A stretch of 64,000 bases of DNA from Scalesia atractyloides (Eukaryota > Streptophyta > Magnoliopsida > Asterales > Asteraceae): positions 91,634,240 through 91,698,239 of the forward strand of contig CAMTDV010000023.1 in the NCBI GenBank assembly GCA_947069175.1, written 5' to 3'. Under the pieces are notes generated by a model. The model was given only the letters and a program-made list of their open reading frames with translations, was not told where the DNA came from and ran no database searches. Every line of letters starts with the position of its first letter. Position 1 is the first letter of the stretch. This document shows positions 55,303-64,000 of this stretch, one piece after another. The position numbers and the translations under genes were made by a program.

Positions 55303-57386
55303 ATGAAATTTGGCAAGAGTTTGAGCAACCAGATCGAACAAACCTTGCCGGAGTGGAGAGATAAGTTTATTTCATACAAAGAACTCAAGAAACGGTTGAA
55401 ACTAATCAACCCACACGCAAAATCCGGTGATGTTAGTAACAGGGAGGCTAAAAGACCAAGATTGACCGGCGCCAGCGCCGGCGCCGGAGATTGGACGGTG
55501 GTTGACGGCGGAGGAATGTCTAAAGAGGAGGTTGATTTTGTTGAGTTGTTGGAGAAAGAGATTGAGAAGTTTAACTTGTTCTTTGTTGAGAAAGAAGAAG
55601 AGTATATAATCAAATTGAAGGTAAATTTCTTGATTTTAGTTTTTGGTAATTTTGGTTAAAATGTAGTTGTTGCATCTTTTAACTGCTTTGCATTTTGGTG
55701 TTGTACTTTTGGATAAAGTGTACATGTTTTGATGCATTGGGTACAATATGGTTATGCATGATCTTAGAAAGTGATGTGAGATGAGAATCTTCATTTTGTG
55801 AGGATGTAAGGGTAGATTCTTTTTAGTGGATGTCCCTTGCTTATAAAGATTCTTTCCTTCTTGTACCACAAGAAATATTCCATGCAACTTTTACCTTAAT
55901 TGGTATAGGAAGAAGTTTGTGACACTAGAATATTGGTTGGAGTGATCATATAAAAATTAGTTGCTTTTAATAAATAGTTTTAAGTTGTTTATTCTAAGTT
56001 ATTTATTTAAAAAAAAAGTAAATATATTGTAGTGCTATTTGGGATATTTAATTGAGGTTTTATTGCAATAAAAAGAGCCCAAAATTGGTTTAGGGTTGTG
56101 ATTTTTACAATTGTTAGGAAATGTCCATGAATTCGCACATGACGAATGGGATATCCGAGTTATTTGTCCCTTGTAACAGATCACTACATGTTTGCGTGTA
56201 CTCCACACGTTAATGTGTCTGGTGTCGTCTTAGTTATTGATACGTGTTTGTTTAAATGTTTTTTATATGATGTGTAACGAACATAATTTAAATTTCATGT
56301 ACGTTCAACAAAATTTCGTTTTCAAGTTTTATCTGGCTCTAACTTTATAAAAAAATCTAGCGGGCATAACTACGAAAACGTGATTGTTAAAACTCGTTAT
56401 TCAAAAAGCAATGGTCCTGGTTCTCTTGGAATATTTGGATGAGCTTGTAAATGTACTTAGGTATCTTGTTCCTTAGCTTTATAAAAGAACATAGTGGACA
56501 TAAGTATGGGAATAGTATTTCTTTAAAAAGTTACCTAGTATTCATGTTACCTTTTGACCATTGGTCCTATGAAAAAAAGTGATTTGAAGGATTTGACCCT
56601 ATTAAAGTGTGATTAACTTAATCTTTGTTAAAGTGTCACATGAGTCTTATGTGATATCTACTCATCAAGAGTTGTGAATTGTGAAGGAACTGCAAGACAA
56701 CGTGGCAAAGGCGAAGGATTCGACCGAAGAGATGATTAAGATACGAAAAGAAATGGTCGATTTCCATGGAGAAATGGTTTTGTTAGAGAATTATAGCGCG
56801 CTTAACTACACTGGTAACAGACTAGTCATTGATAAACTCGAGTGAATTGAGGAACGCACGTTTTGGTTATTTGTTTTTTTTTTTGGTATTAACTATTTGA
56901 TTATTTGGTTTAATCAAACAGGAATAGTAAAGATTTTAAAGAAATACGACAAGAGGACTGGAGCGGTTCTTCGTTTACCCTACATTCAAAAAGTCCTACA
57001 ACAACCATTCTTCACCACAGACTTGGTTTACAAGCTCGTGAAGGAGTGCGAGGCGTTGCTAGACCGCCTCTTCCCTCTAACTGAATCAACGGATGAAGTT
57101 GGTGGCAATGCTGGTGCTGACGGCACCAGCACCCGCATGTTGGCCCCCAGCACATTCAAACAAACGCGGTGAGACAACCACAGGAGTTGTGGGGGCCAAG
57201 GAATTTGCTGAGCTCGAGTTCATGAAGAGCTTATATACAAAAAGCACCATTTCCGCCCTACAGGTTTTGAAAGAAATAAGAAGCCGAAGCTCCACGGTTA
57301 GCGTGTTTTCATTGCCGCCAATGCAAGTAAACATATTGGAGGAAACTTGGAACAAATTTCCTGTGCTTGAACAATTAGCAAAATAG
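55303..57386 (+). CDS. SPX: SPX-domain protein (SPX1/SPX2-like), three exons
   Basis: Exons are 55303-55620, 56687-56813 and 56922-57386, with GT..AG introns in the positions typical of SPX genes. The protein starts MKFGKSLSNQIEQTLPEW and has ISYKELKKRLK, EEVDFVELLEKEIEKFN, EMVDFHGEMVLLENYSALNY and GIVKILKKYDKRTG, the whole SPX domain. The Tyr/Lys residues in YKELKK and KILKKYDK are those that bind inositol pyrophosphates. A SPX protein of this size without a transporter or ring domain acts in the nucleus, binding PHR factors when phosphate is sufficient. The third exon contains an extra T at 57155/57156. As written, translation stops at 57172 after 231 residues, just beyond the SPX domain; the homologous C-terminus (LEFMKSLYTKSTISALQ, SSTVSVFSLPP) continues in the next frame to 57386. 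Confidence 0.85.
57155..57156 (+). other. Single-base frameshift in SPX exon 3
   Basis: Between PST and NKRGETTT one T too many shifts the frame. Leaving it out gives 906 nt of coding sequence, exactly 302 codons, and joins two stretches that both resemble SPX proteins. It could be a real allele or a base-calling error. Confidence 0.7.
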
Positions 57387-58660
57387 GAAGGGGAATTGCA
57401 TACTTTGACGTCATGATATTGTGTAATTTTTGGTTTTTATGGTTGTAACTTGTATTACATATTAACTATGATTGTAAAATACATAGATATGAAGCTTTAA
57501 GTATAAACCATACGAATATTCGTGGTTTACTTAAAATGCTACGCGTTTGATACGTATACGATATGGCTTTGTGGTCTCCTCTTTCGTTTGGTTGCTTGAC
57601 TCTTATTTGATGCTTTTAGAATCGTTTTGGGACTCATTTTGCGGGTCCATTGCGTATGTTCATTCTACACTAAATGCCCAGGTTTTAACGTGATCCTCAG
57701 CTTGGTTATAAACAAGTTGTTGGGTTCGGTCTTTTTTTTAAACATAAGATAATATCAATATATGAATTTTTTTACTTTTAGTATATCTGTAATGTTACTC
57801 ATTTACCATATAATTTATTTGAAAAGCATGTAACAAAACATTATATTGTGTTCTCCATTTGTATATTGTAACACATTGTACAATAAAAGAAAACAGGCCT
57901 TGTATGAGAAAACAAAACATAACATAACAAAATCATCCATAAGTTTTGGTATTTGTGTTAATTGCGTGTTTCGTCCTTAAGTTTTCAGATTCTTTTTGAT
58001 ATAGAAACTTGTATTCTCACAAGTTCTATAGTCGGACAATATGTTAATTACGGCTCATATAAGAGGGTACTATAGTCTTCTTTCCCTCTTTCACAGATAA
58101 AGTTAATGTTAGGATAAACCAATCTTCGTACCCTAGCTTTGTTGAGAAAGTTAAAGTTGATATGAGAGATTTTAGTTCAAATGTCATCATCGGTTACGAG
58201 TTCACGGGTTTCACTAACTCGAGTTCGAAAGAGAACAAAGGAGTTAAAAGTGTCAAACGATAATTCATTTGATAGGGCATGCATCAAATCTGCATAACAT
58301 TATCATAGTTAGGAAAAGAAAGTTAAAGGAGTTAGGTAAGAAGAGACACCACCAACATGGCAACATCCAAACATTTGGTAATAAACATGAAGTAAAAGAA
58401 TTTGTCTAAGAGTATAAAGTAAATGTTAAGAGATATGTACATGTTCTAAATGAGTTGGACTACTCGAAATTGAGTTACTAAAAGCTCGAAACGTGCAGAA
58501 CTAAACCATGCTTGAACCCACGCTCGGAACTTACAATGTCCTAGTTTTAAGAAGAGACCGAGCTTTAGATACTGAGCTAATCCTAGTTTTGAGACGAGTA
58601 TGTGCTTTAGATACCGAGCTAGACTAGACTCGGGAACATAAATGAGCTTTGTTATTCCTA
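57387..58660. other. Noncoding interval after the SPX gene
   Basis: Contains the SPX 3' UTR, with AATAAAA near 57881 as one possible but distant poly(A) signal. I see no gene. Confidence 0.5.
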
Positions 58661-59070
58661 GAGTAAACTGTCAAAATGGTCATTTAGGTTTGGTCATTTT
58701 TGTCCAAAACTCAAACCTTTAAAATCTGGGTCCTTGTGGTTTCAATTTTGTTGTATTTTCATCCAAAAGCAAAATCTAATCAGATTTTTCAGTTAACATC
58801 CAATTTTTTTTGTCTTTTTCTCACTTTTAATGAAAGCAAAATGGTCATATTTTTTTAATTTGTTATAATAAAACGTTAAAAACCACTTTGCCCTTCAAGA
58901 GGAAGAAGACAAAAAAAATCTGGGTGTTAACAAAAAAATTTGACCAGATTTTGATTTTGGTGAAAATGACAACAAAATTGAAACCACATGGACTCAGATT
59001 TAAAAGTTTGAATTTTGCACTAAAGTGGTAAAAGTGACCAAACCTCAGGGATCATTTTGACAGTTTGCTC
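58661..59070. mobile_element. Palindromic MULE-type MITE, 410 bp
   Basis: Starts GAGTAAACTGTCAAAATGG and ends CATTTTGACAGTTTGCTC; the halves are inverted copies. Flanks TTATTCCTA and TTATTTCTA are a 9 bp duplication with one mismatch. Same family as 27991-28411. Confidence 0.85.
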
Positions 59071-59322
59071 TTATTTCTATAAACATATAAGTTTTTTATA
59101 TAAAAATATATTATATTAAAACTAAGAAATCGCTATTCCAGAAAAAGAAAAATAAATAACAATGTAAAAATAAAACTAAAAAAAATCGCTAGAAGGAGGG
59201 CTTAACCTCCGACCTTGTGGTATTCAAGATTTGTTTGCTTTTTGTTAATCAGCCAGTTAATCCTTTAACTCATCACTAGTGTGATATGTGATATTGGTAG
59301 GGTAATCATGACAAATTTAATT

Positions 59323-60255
59323 TAGTAAATTGCACAAAACATCCTTTATGTTTCCTCAAATTGCAGGTTTCAGCCTTAATATTTAAAAGTTGCTAAAAAC
59401 ATCTTTAAGTTTATTTTTGTTGCAGGTTTCAATCCTTCACAGCTAACCACATTATTTTCTTCAGTTAAGTTCCCTCACATGCATAACATGTGAGGGTATA
59501 TTCGTCATTTTGGTTGATCTTCCACCCACGTCAATTATAAGAAAAAAGAATATTTAAGGTTTAACCTATTTAAAAAAAATTCTAACCGCAGAGACTAATG
59601 TGCAATAAAACCAAACTTTTAAAAACAAACACCCTCTTTTCCGGTCTCTTCTCCGGCGACTTCGCCGGATTCCGGCGAACCCGAATTAAGATAGGAATCT
59701 TGTTAAGCTAGCCCACTAAGCTGTAAAGATTAACACAGATTTTGATCATGCCAATCAAACTCTTCAGGATTATCATCAGTTGGAAGAATCGGCGCCTTAT
59801 TCGCATCAGACGGAAACGACAAACGACTCTTCAACCCTAGATACTTCTCACGGAACTGCGATGCCGTCAAATCAGAGAACTTCGTAACACCGTGTTCAGT
59901 AGTCGGATCCAGCAACTGGTTACGCTTAGGACGCCACAAGTTAGACTTAAACACTATCAAACGGTAATCGTGCTCCTCTGTAGTCGCGTACGTTTTACCA
60001 AACTTTGTTTAAACTAGGTTAAAACTTAAATATTTTTTTTATAATTGAAGTGGGTGGAAGATCAACCAAAATGACGAATATACCCTCACATGTTATGCAT
60101 GTGAGGGAACTTAACTGAAGAAATAACGTGGTTAGCTGTAAAGGATTGAACCCGCAACAAAAATAAACTTAAAGGTTGTTTTTAGCAACTTTTAAAATTA
60201 AGGCTAGAACCTGCAAGTTTGAGGAAACATAAAGGATGTTTTGTGCAATTTACTC
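59323..60255. mobile_element. Pack-MULE with cysteine-protease fragment, copy 2
   Basis: Same structure as 46573-47492 with inverted repeats of about 230 bp. The first terminal base is T instead of G. Flanks AATTTAATT (59314-59322) and AATTTAATA (60256-60264) are a 9 bp duplication with one mismatch. It keeps an 18-20 bp GCGACTTCGCCGG-containing segment (near 59657) that copy 1 lacks. Confidence 0.9.
59730..60011 (-). pseudogene. Captured RD19-like protease fragment, copy 2
   Basis: Encodes the same propeptide fragment as 46964-47245 with two visible residue differences (RRPKRHQ versus WRPKRNQ). It ends at the same point after FDWHDQNLC. No catalytic residues are present. Confidence 0.8.
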
Positions 60256-60264
60256 AATTTAATA

Positions 60265-60839
60265 ATGAAATCGAACACGAGCTTTTTTTTATTTATGTTA
60301 AAGACATGTGATATAATTTAGACATACTTAACATTCGTGTAACTCATACATGACCTGTTTAAGACTTTTTAAACACTCACCGAATGTTTATAATGATCAC
60401 AAAATGCACATACACTCATAACCTAGTTTCTACACAAGAGATCATGCTAATCGTTGTACAAACTTATCACTGTAAGATCTAGAGAGTCAGTTAGAAAGAT
60501 TTAAAACCCGTTGGGATATCTATGGACCGCATATAATGTTTCCTTGATTTGTTCTCCATTTGATATTTATTAGTTATGGCTTTAAAATTTTCTACGAGAT
60601 TATGAGATGGTTGTCGGATCTCATAATCGAACTTTGTGTTGACAAACACCAAAGCGCAACTTATGTCCTTTAATAGGATCTTTGATTTTGATTGAAGTGC
60701 TTAATTTTTGTATTTGTCATCACACAAATATTACCTTTGACTGATAGAGACATCGTTACTCGTTAGTGTATCGTACGCTCACGATTCATTTGGTTGATTT
60801 GAAGGGTAGTGTGATCTACACTTGGAATAGTCTTGTGAG
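60265..60839. other. Noncoding stretch
   Basis: I see no gene or recognisable repeat here. Confidence 0.5.
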
Positions 60840-60989
60840 CAGTGGCGGACCTAGAAAATTTTCGTAGGGGTAACGTTTTATAAAAAAAAGGGTAATGAAA
60901 TCAAAAAAACGTCAAATTTTTCAAAATTTACACTACCACCGAGCGCCAAGGGTAGTGGAGGCTACCTTCTATTAAGGTAGTCCGCCCCT
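60840..60989 (-). mobile_element. hAT-type MITE, 150 bp, inverted
   Basis: Ends CAGTGGCGGACC...TCCGCCCCT, flanked by perfect 8 bp duplications CTTGTGAG (60832-60839 and 60990-60997). Orientation is opposite to the 14.5 kb copy. Confidence 0.85.
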
Positions 60990-60997
60990 CTTGTGAG

Positions 60998-61447
60998 CTT
61001 TCCACATGTCATGCATATAATACTTATATTTTGCACTTACATTAGTGGATCTCCAAGCTGATCAACATTTGGTAACTTTTTACATACTCAACCAGCCCAC
61101 TAAGTATATAAGTTAACCAACACATGGCACTAGTATAAATAGTTATATTATTACTAAATCTACACAAATTTCTTCTAGAATTCTAGTTAGAGTTAATCTG
61201 ATGATAAAAACTTATCATACCAAGCCAAAGTAAAATATTTGAAGTCAATTCCATCACTAATCCCATATGGGCCTATGGCAAAATTAATAGGGGCAATTTC
61301 CCTACGGATGTATGGTATATATGAAATTAATCCTAATTAATAATGAACAATGATCAATGCCATACCTTAATTGCTGAGATAGAACACATAAAAACGATAT
61401 GATATGCCTCACCTTGTCGATATATCAACTTCTGCCCATTAGGTACC
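60998..61447. other. Noncoding stretch
   Basis: No supportable feature; possibly part of the decayed copia element that follows. Confidence 0.4.
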
Positions 61448-61780
61448 ATGTCATATGCCGACTCAGGACATGCGTTTAGTTTGAACAATGATTATATAAC
61501 GCGGTTTGATGTAAATACTGCCGTCGAGTCTATAAAAAAGGATGAGTACATAATCTTAGACACGAAAAAGGAAACTATGTGGATAAGAGAGTTCATGAAG
61601 AGTCTCAAGGTGGTTGTTAATATTTCCAACCCAATAAACATGTATTTTGATAACATGAGTAGGGTTTTACAAGTAAAAAATCTTGATCACATCATACCAT
61701 GAAACGTATACTTAAAAGATATCACAAAATATGAATGATTATCAAGAGTTGTTATGAGAAAGATAATTAAGATTCCAACA
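61448..61780 (+). pseudogene. Copia RNase H relic
   Basis: The 84-codon frame reads like a worn copia RNase H: ESIKKDEYIILDTKKETMWIR corresponds to the STAEAEYIA..E.VW region, and PINMYFDN to the catalytic IYCDN segment. Beyond the TGA at 61700-61702, RRYH..I follows in broken frames. The rest of the element is not recognisable. It is unrelated in detail to the copia at 48.9 kb. Confidence 0.5.
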
Positions 61781-61799
61781 TATGAAAAGTTGTTGAGTC

Positions 61800-62099
61800 C
61801 ATTAGGAGGAGTCATTATCGATTGGGCTTGGGCTTGATCTATTAGACTTAATGTTCTTTAATCTATTTTGTGGTTATAGCAATAATAATATATTAAAAAT
61901 AAATTTTCATTGTATCCATTGTTCGTATTTTCATATAATAAACAATAATTGTTCATTCACGAGATTTGTAATGAAGCAAGTTTATTGTAAAAAGATTGGC
62001 TGATATTCATAACATGTTCCTACCAAATTCACATGTATTTGTTGCGAACGAATGCTTGATAGACTTCCCTTTAAGATCATTTCATTGATCATTCTCAAT
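61800..62099. other. Noncoding stretch
   Basis: May hold the LTR of the preceding copia relic. No boundary is visible. Confidence 0.3.
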
Positions 62100-62690
62100 T
62101 TGTAGTATGTGCAGGGTATGGTCCTGAATGGCGTGTATAGATGAGCACACAAGTGACTATATCATCAGAATAACATCATCAGGGTGACAATCTAGTGACA
62201 CACAAGGATTATTCTCGATAACCACTATGACGGGAAATAGTACAGGCGACAACTCGTACAAAAGGACGCCACATGGCACTAATCGTTGACCCTCAATCTC
62301 TGTACCATGATCTTCAAAGGACAACTGACGACAAGCCGACCAGGAGTACAAGGAGGCGCTGAGGTAGAACAAGTAGCATTGCGCCACGTTGATCCCACTC
62401 CTGTCGACGGCGTTGTCCTGTTAGGGGAGACCAAATGGATATTCTCCTGGGATGACAGCTGGCCAACGTCCAGCTAGCCTCATTCTCCTTCATTGCCCTT
62501 TGGCTATAAATAGAGAACTTCACCTCTAGGTTTAAGGATCGCTTCTCTCATACTCTCACTATTCCACACTTATTATCCTCAAAATGAGTTCTTATTCTCA
62601 CGCCGGAGGGTGGTTTATAAGGAGAACCCCCCATCACCCCTCCTTGTAACGAGCTTCACATGTGTTGTTTCCTTTTGCAGGATCAACATA
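62100..62690 (+). repeat. LTR-like fragment (family of 16.7-17.4 kb)
   Basis: Contains GACCAAATGGATATTCTCC, a TATA box GGCTATAAATAGAG at about 62501-62516, TTCTCACGCCGGAGGGTGG and CCTCCTTGTAACGAGCTT, in the same order as the minus-strand fragment at 16.7-17.4 kb. The TATA box followed by a pyrimidine-rich leader fits an LTR promoter. Confidence 0.55.
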
Positions 62691-62945
62691 CGATCAAGCA
62701 GTCATTAGACGAGGAAATAAAGAAGATTAACCTTTGTGAACAACAATGGCGAAGATTGAGATTTTCGACCGAGGGGTCGAAAACGTATATACCTAAAAAA
62801 ATTATAAAACCGGGGGGCCGGAAACGTATAAACCAAAAAAATTATATACGGAAAACTACATACTAGACACTATTGAGCGAAAAGTCGGGGGTCTGGCGCC
62901 CCCCTGCCCCTGCCCCAGTATGTTGCGCCCCTGGTGAACAAGGCT
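62691..62945 (+). repeat. Repeat with CGAAAACGTATATACC motifs
   Basis: GGGTCGAAAACGTATATACC and GGCCGGAAACGTATAAACC are a duplicated 45 bp motif, followed by GCGCCCCCCTGCCCCTGCCCC. Probably the internal start of the retroelement whose LTR precedes it. Not identified. Confidence 0.4.
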
Positions 62946-62965
62946 AATCCTTCAAGTTAAACCCA

Positions 62966-63273
62966 TGGGTTGCCAATGAGGTAGTGGTGGAGTGGTTGGG
63001 AAAGAATTGGTGTTCCTTGTGACCCAGGTTCGATTCTCACTCTTCTCATTATTTTCTGCGGCATCCAGGTGAAAAGCAAATACGGATGACGCCGTTCGAC
63101 TTGGATGGGAGGCGAGGTTTTTCCAATTATTTCACTGTCGTGCCTTCGGGCGGGTGGAGGTCGGGGTTCCGCGCATCTGGGGAGAACCAAGGGATTGGCG
63201 GCGGTCGAGTAGTCGACCTTGCCACAACTCTCGGTGTCACGGTGATTGCACGTTGTTCCTTGTCGTTAAAAAA
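62966..63273 (+). mobile_element. tRNA-derived SINE, 308 bp, 12 bp target duplication
   Basis: Perfect direct repeats AAGTTAAACCCA flank the element (62954-62965 and 63274-63285). The 5' part has a pol III A box TGGTGGAGTGG near 62985 and a B box GGTTCGATTCT near 63028, separated by about 32 bp as in tRNA-like heads. The 3' end is TCGTT followed by an A run. The open frames on both strands here are incidental. Confidence 0.85.
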
Positions 63274-63514
63274 AAGTTAAACCCACGGTTTAACTTGGTG
63301 TTTCTTTAATATATCTATGTATATGCTTTTATCTTATACATGTGATGCGTATAATCTCAGCATAAATGTTATGCATTATGCTTTCACATAATTAAACATC
63401 ATGTTATATTGCTATGTTCATAATTGGATAGTTACAAAGGGACATTATCGAGTATAAGGAGATGCATGTCACTCGTCAAGGCATCATCTTTCCTTTTATT
63501 TATAGGCCTTTATT

Positions 63515-63652
63515 CAGGGGCGGACCATAGAGGACCCTTGATGCTCCGACAGTGTAGTGTAAATTTTGAAGAAAAATTTTATTTTGTTTTTCGATTTCAT
63601 TAACCCTTTTATTGAAACGTTACCTCTAGCGAATTTTCTAGATCCGCCATTA
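63515..63652 (+). mobile_element. hAT-type MITE, about 138 bp
   Basis: CAGGGGCGGACC...GATCCGCCATTA ends with the family interior GTAGTGTAAATTTTG and GAAACGTTACC. No target duplication is readable, so the right end may be worn. Confidence 0.7.
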
Positions 63653-64000
63653 CGTTCATCACACACTCATCTTCCCAATATGATTAAGTAGTGTTGCATA
63701 CTGCATACACCCTATGACGAACTAGATATTTGTATGCATATCAAATAATTTTTTATATTTTCTTTTACTTACCTAGGAATCATGTAATGATATAAATCCA
63801 ATCCTACATAGGATAATACATTTTATGTCGGTTTCTATTCTATGAGTTGGCTGATCAATTACTTCACGGCTTTAAATCACATGACAGTTACAGACTTTCT
63901 TTCTTCCACTCACCACCTACCCTTTGTTGTTGGTTTATCACCCTTTCAGTCCCCCAAAAACATCTAGTAACAGTTTAACCCCTAAAAGAAATCAAGCTAA
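63653..64000. other. Noncoding stretch to the window end
   Basis: I see no gene. The last 80 bases (TTTCAGTCCCCC, CAGTTTAACCCC) resemble the outer part of a MULE inverted repeat entering the window, but too little is present. Confidence 0.3.

Noticed and set aside
59190..59270. Possible tRNA or SINE head near 59.2 kb
   Set aside because: The B-box is poor (GGTCGGAGGTTAAGCC on the minus strand) and no A box or target duplication was found.
62157..62523. Overlapping open frames on both strands
   Set aside because: Lie in an LTR-like fragment with TATA box; no protein similarity recognised.
62957..63280. Open frames on both strands in the SINE
   Set aside because: Pol III-type element with target duplications; frames are incidental to its GC content.
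1..64000. CRISPR arrays, bacterial operons, rRNA genes, telomeric repeats
   Set aside because: None of the expected repeat structures or signatures occurs; the window is plant nuclear DNA.

Overview
This is a 64 kb piece of a flowering-plant nuclear genome. Spliced plant genes, Ty3 and Ty1/copia retrotransposons, Mutator-like (MULE) and hAT elements, Helitron-type ends and a tRNA-derived SINE all point that way. The style of the repeats suggests a eudicot, perhaps Asteraceae, but that is an impression and not something the sequence proves. The window is AT-rich, gene-poor and mostly transposon-derived. I can support only two resident protein genes: an SPX-domain phosphate-signalling gene (55303-57386, + strand, three exons) and a small two-exon gene of unknown function with a KKVRFAEDV motif (34944-36095, - strand).

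Layout. 1-11165 is a stack of decayed Ty3 chromovirus-type elements. A gag-pol remnant with its 3' LTR (1-5585) ends exactly where the integrase of a second copy begins (5586-9083), which suggests a nested insertion. Older minus-strand copies follow (9084-11165). Both complete LTRs carry three tRNA-like modules spaced about 170 bp apart. 11-24 kb is mostly small transposons, tandem duplications and anonymous AT-rich DNA, with two coding relics: a non-LTR-type protein at 14.9-15.6 kb and a LINE tail at 20 kb. At 24.7-27.1 kb a fold-back repeat surrounds a Mutator-like element carrying an ARM-repeat (U-box protein) gene fragment. 28-31.6 kb holds a palindromic MITE and a 2.1 kb MULE. 36.6-46.6 kb contains a locally multiplied repeat family of at least seven copies.

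46.6-47.5 kb and 59.3-60.3 kb are two copies of one Pack-MULE carrying a papain-type cysteine protease fragment. 48.9-52.6 kb is a complete but dead copia element with 146 bp LTRs and a 5 bp target duplication. The SPX gene follows, with two P1BS (PHR-binding) motifs and a long ATG-free minisatellite leader. The last 5 kb holds a copia relic, an LTR fragment, a SINE with a 12 bp target duplication and two hAT MITEs.

The two resident genes show no functional link. The SPX gene has the expected regulatory logic of the phosphate-starvation circuit: PHR factors bind P1BS, and SPX protein restrains PHR when phosphate is plentiful. The rest of the window is best read as a record of element insertion. 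Many target-site duplications can be read directly: 9 bp for MULEs, 8 bp for hATs, 5 bp for copia and 12-15 bp for SINE or LINE insertions.
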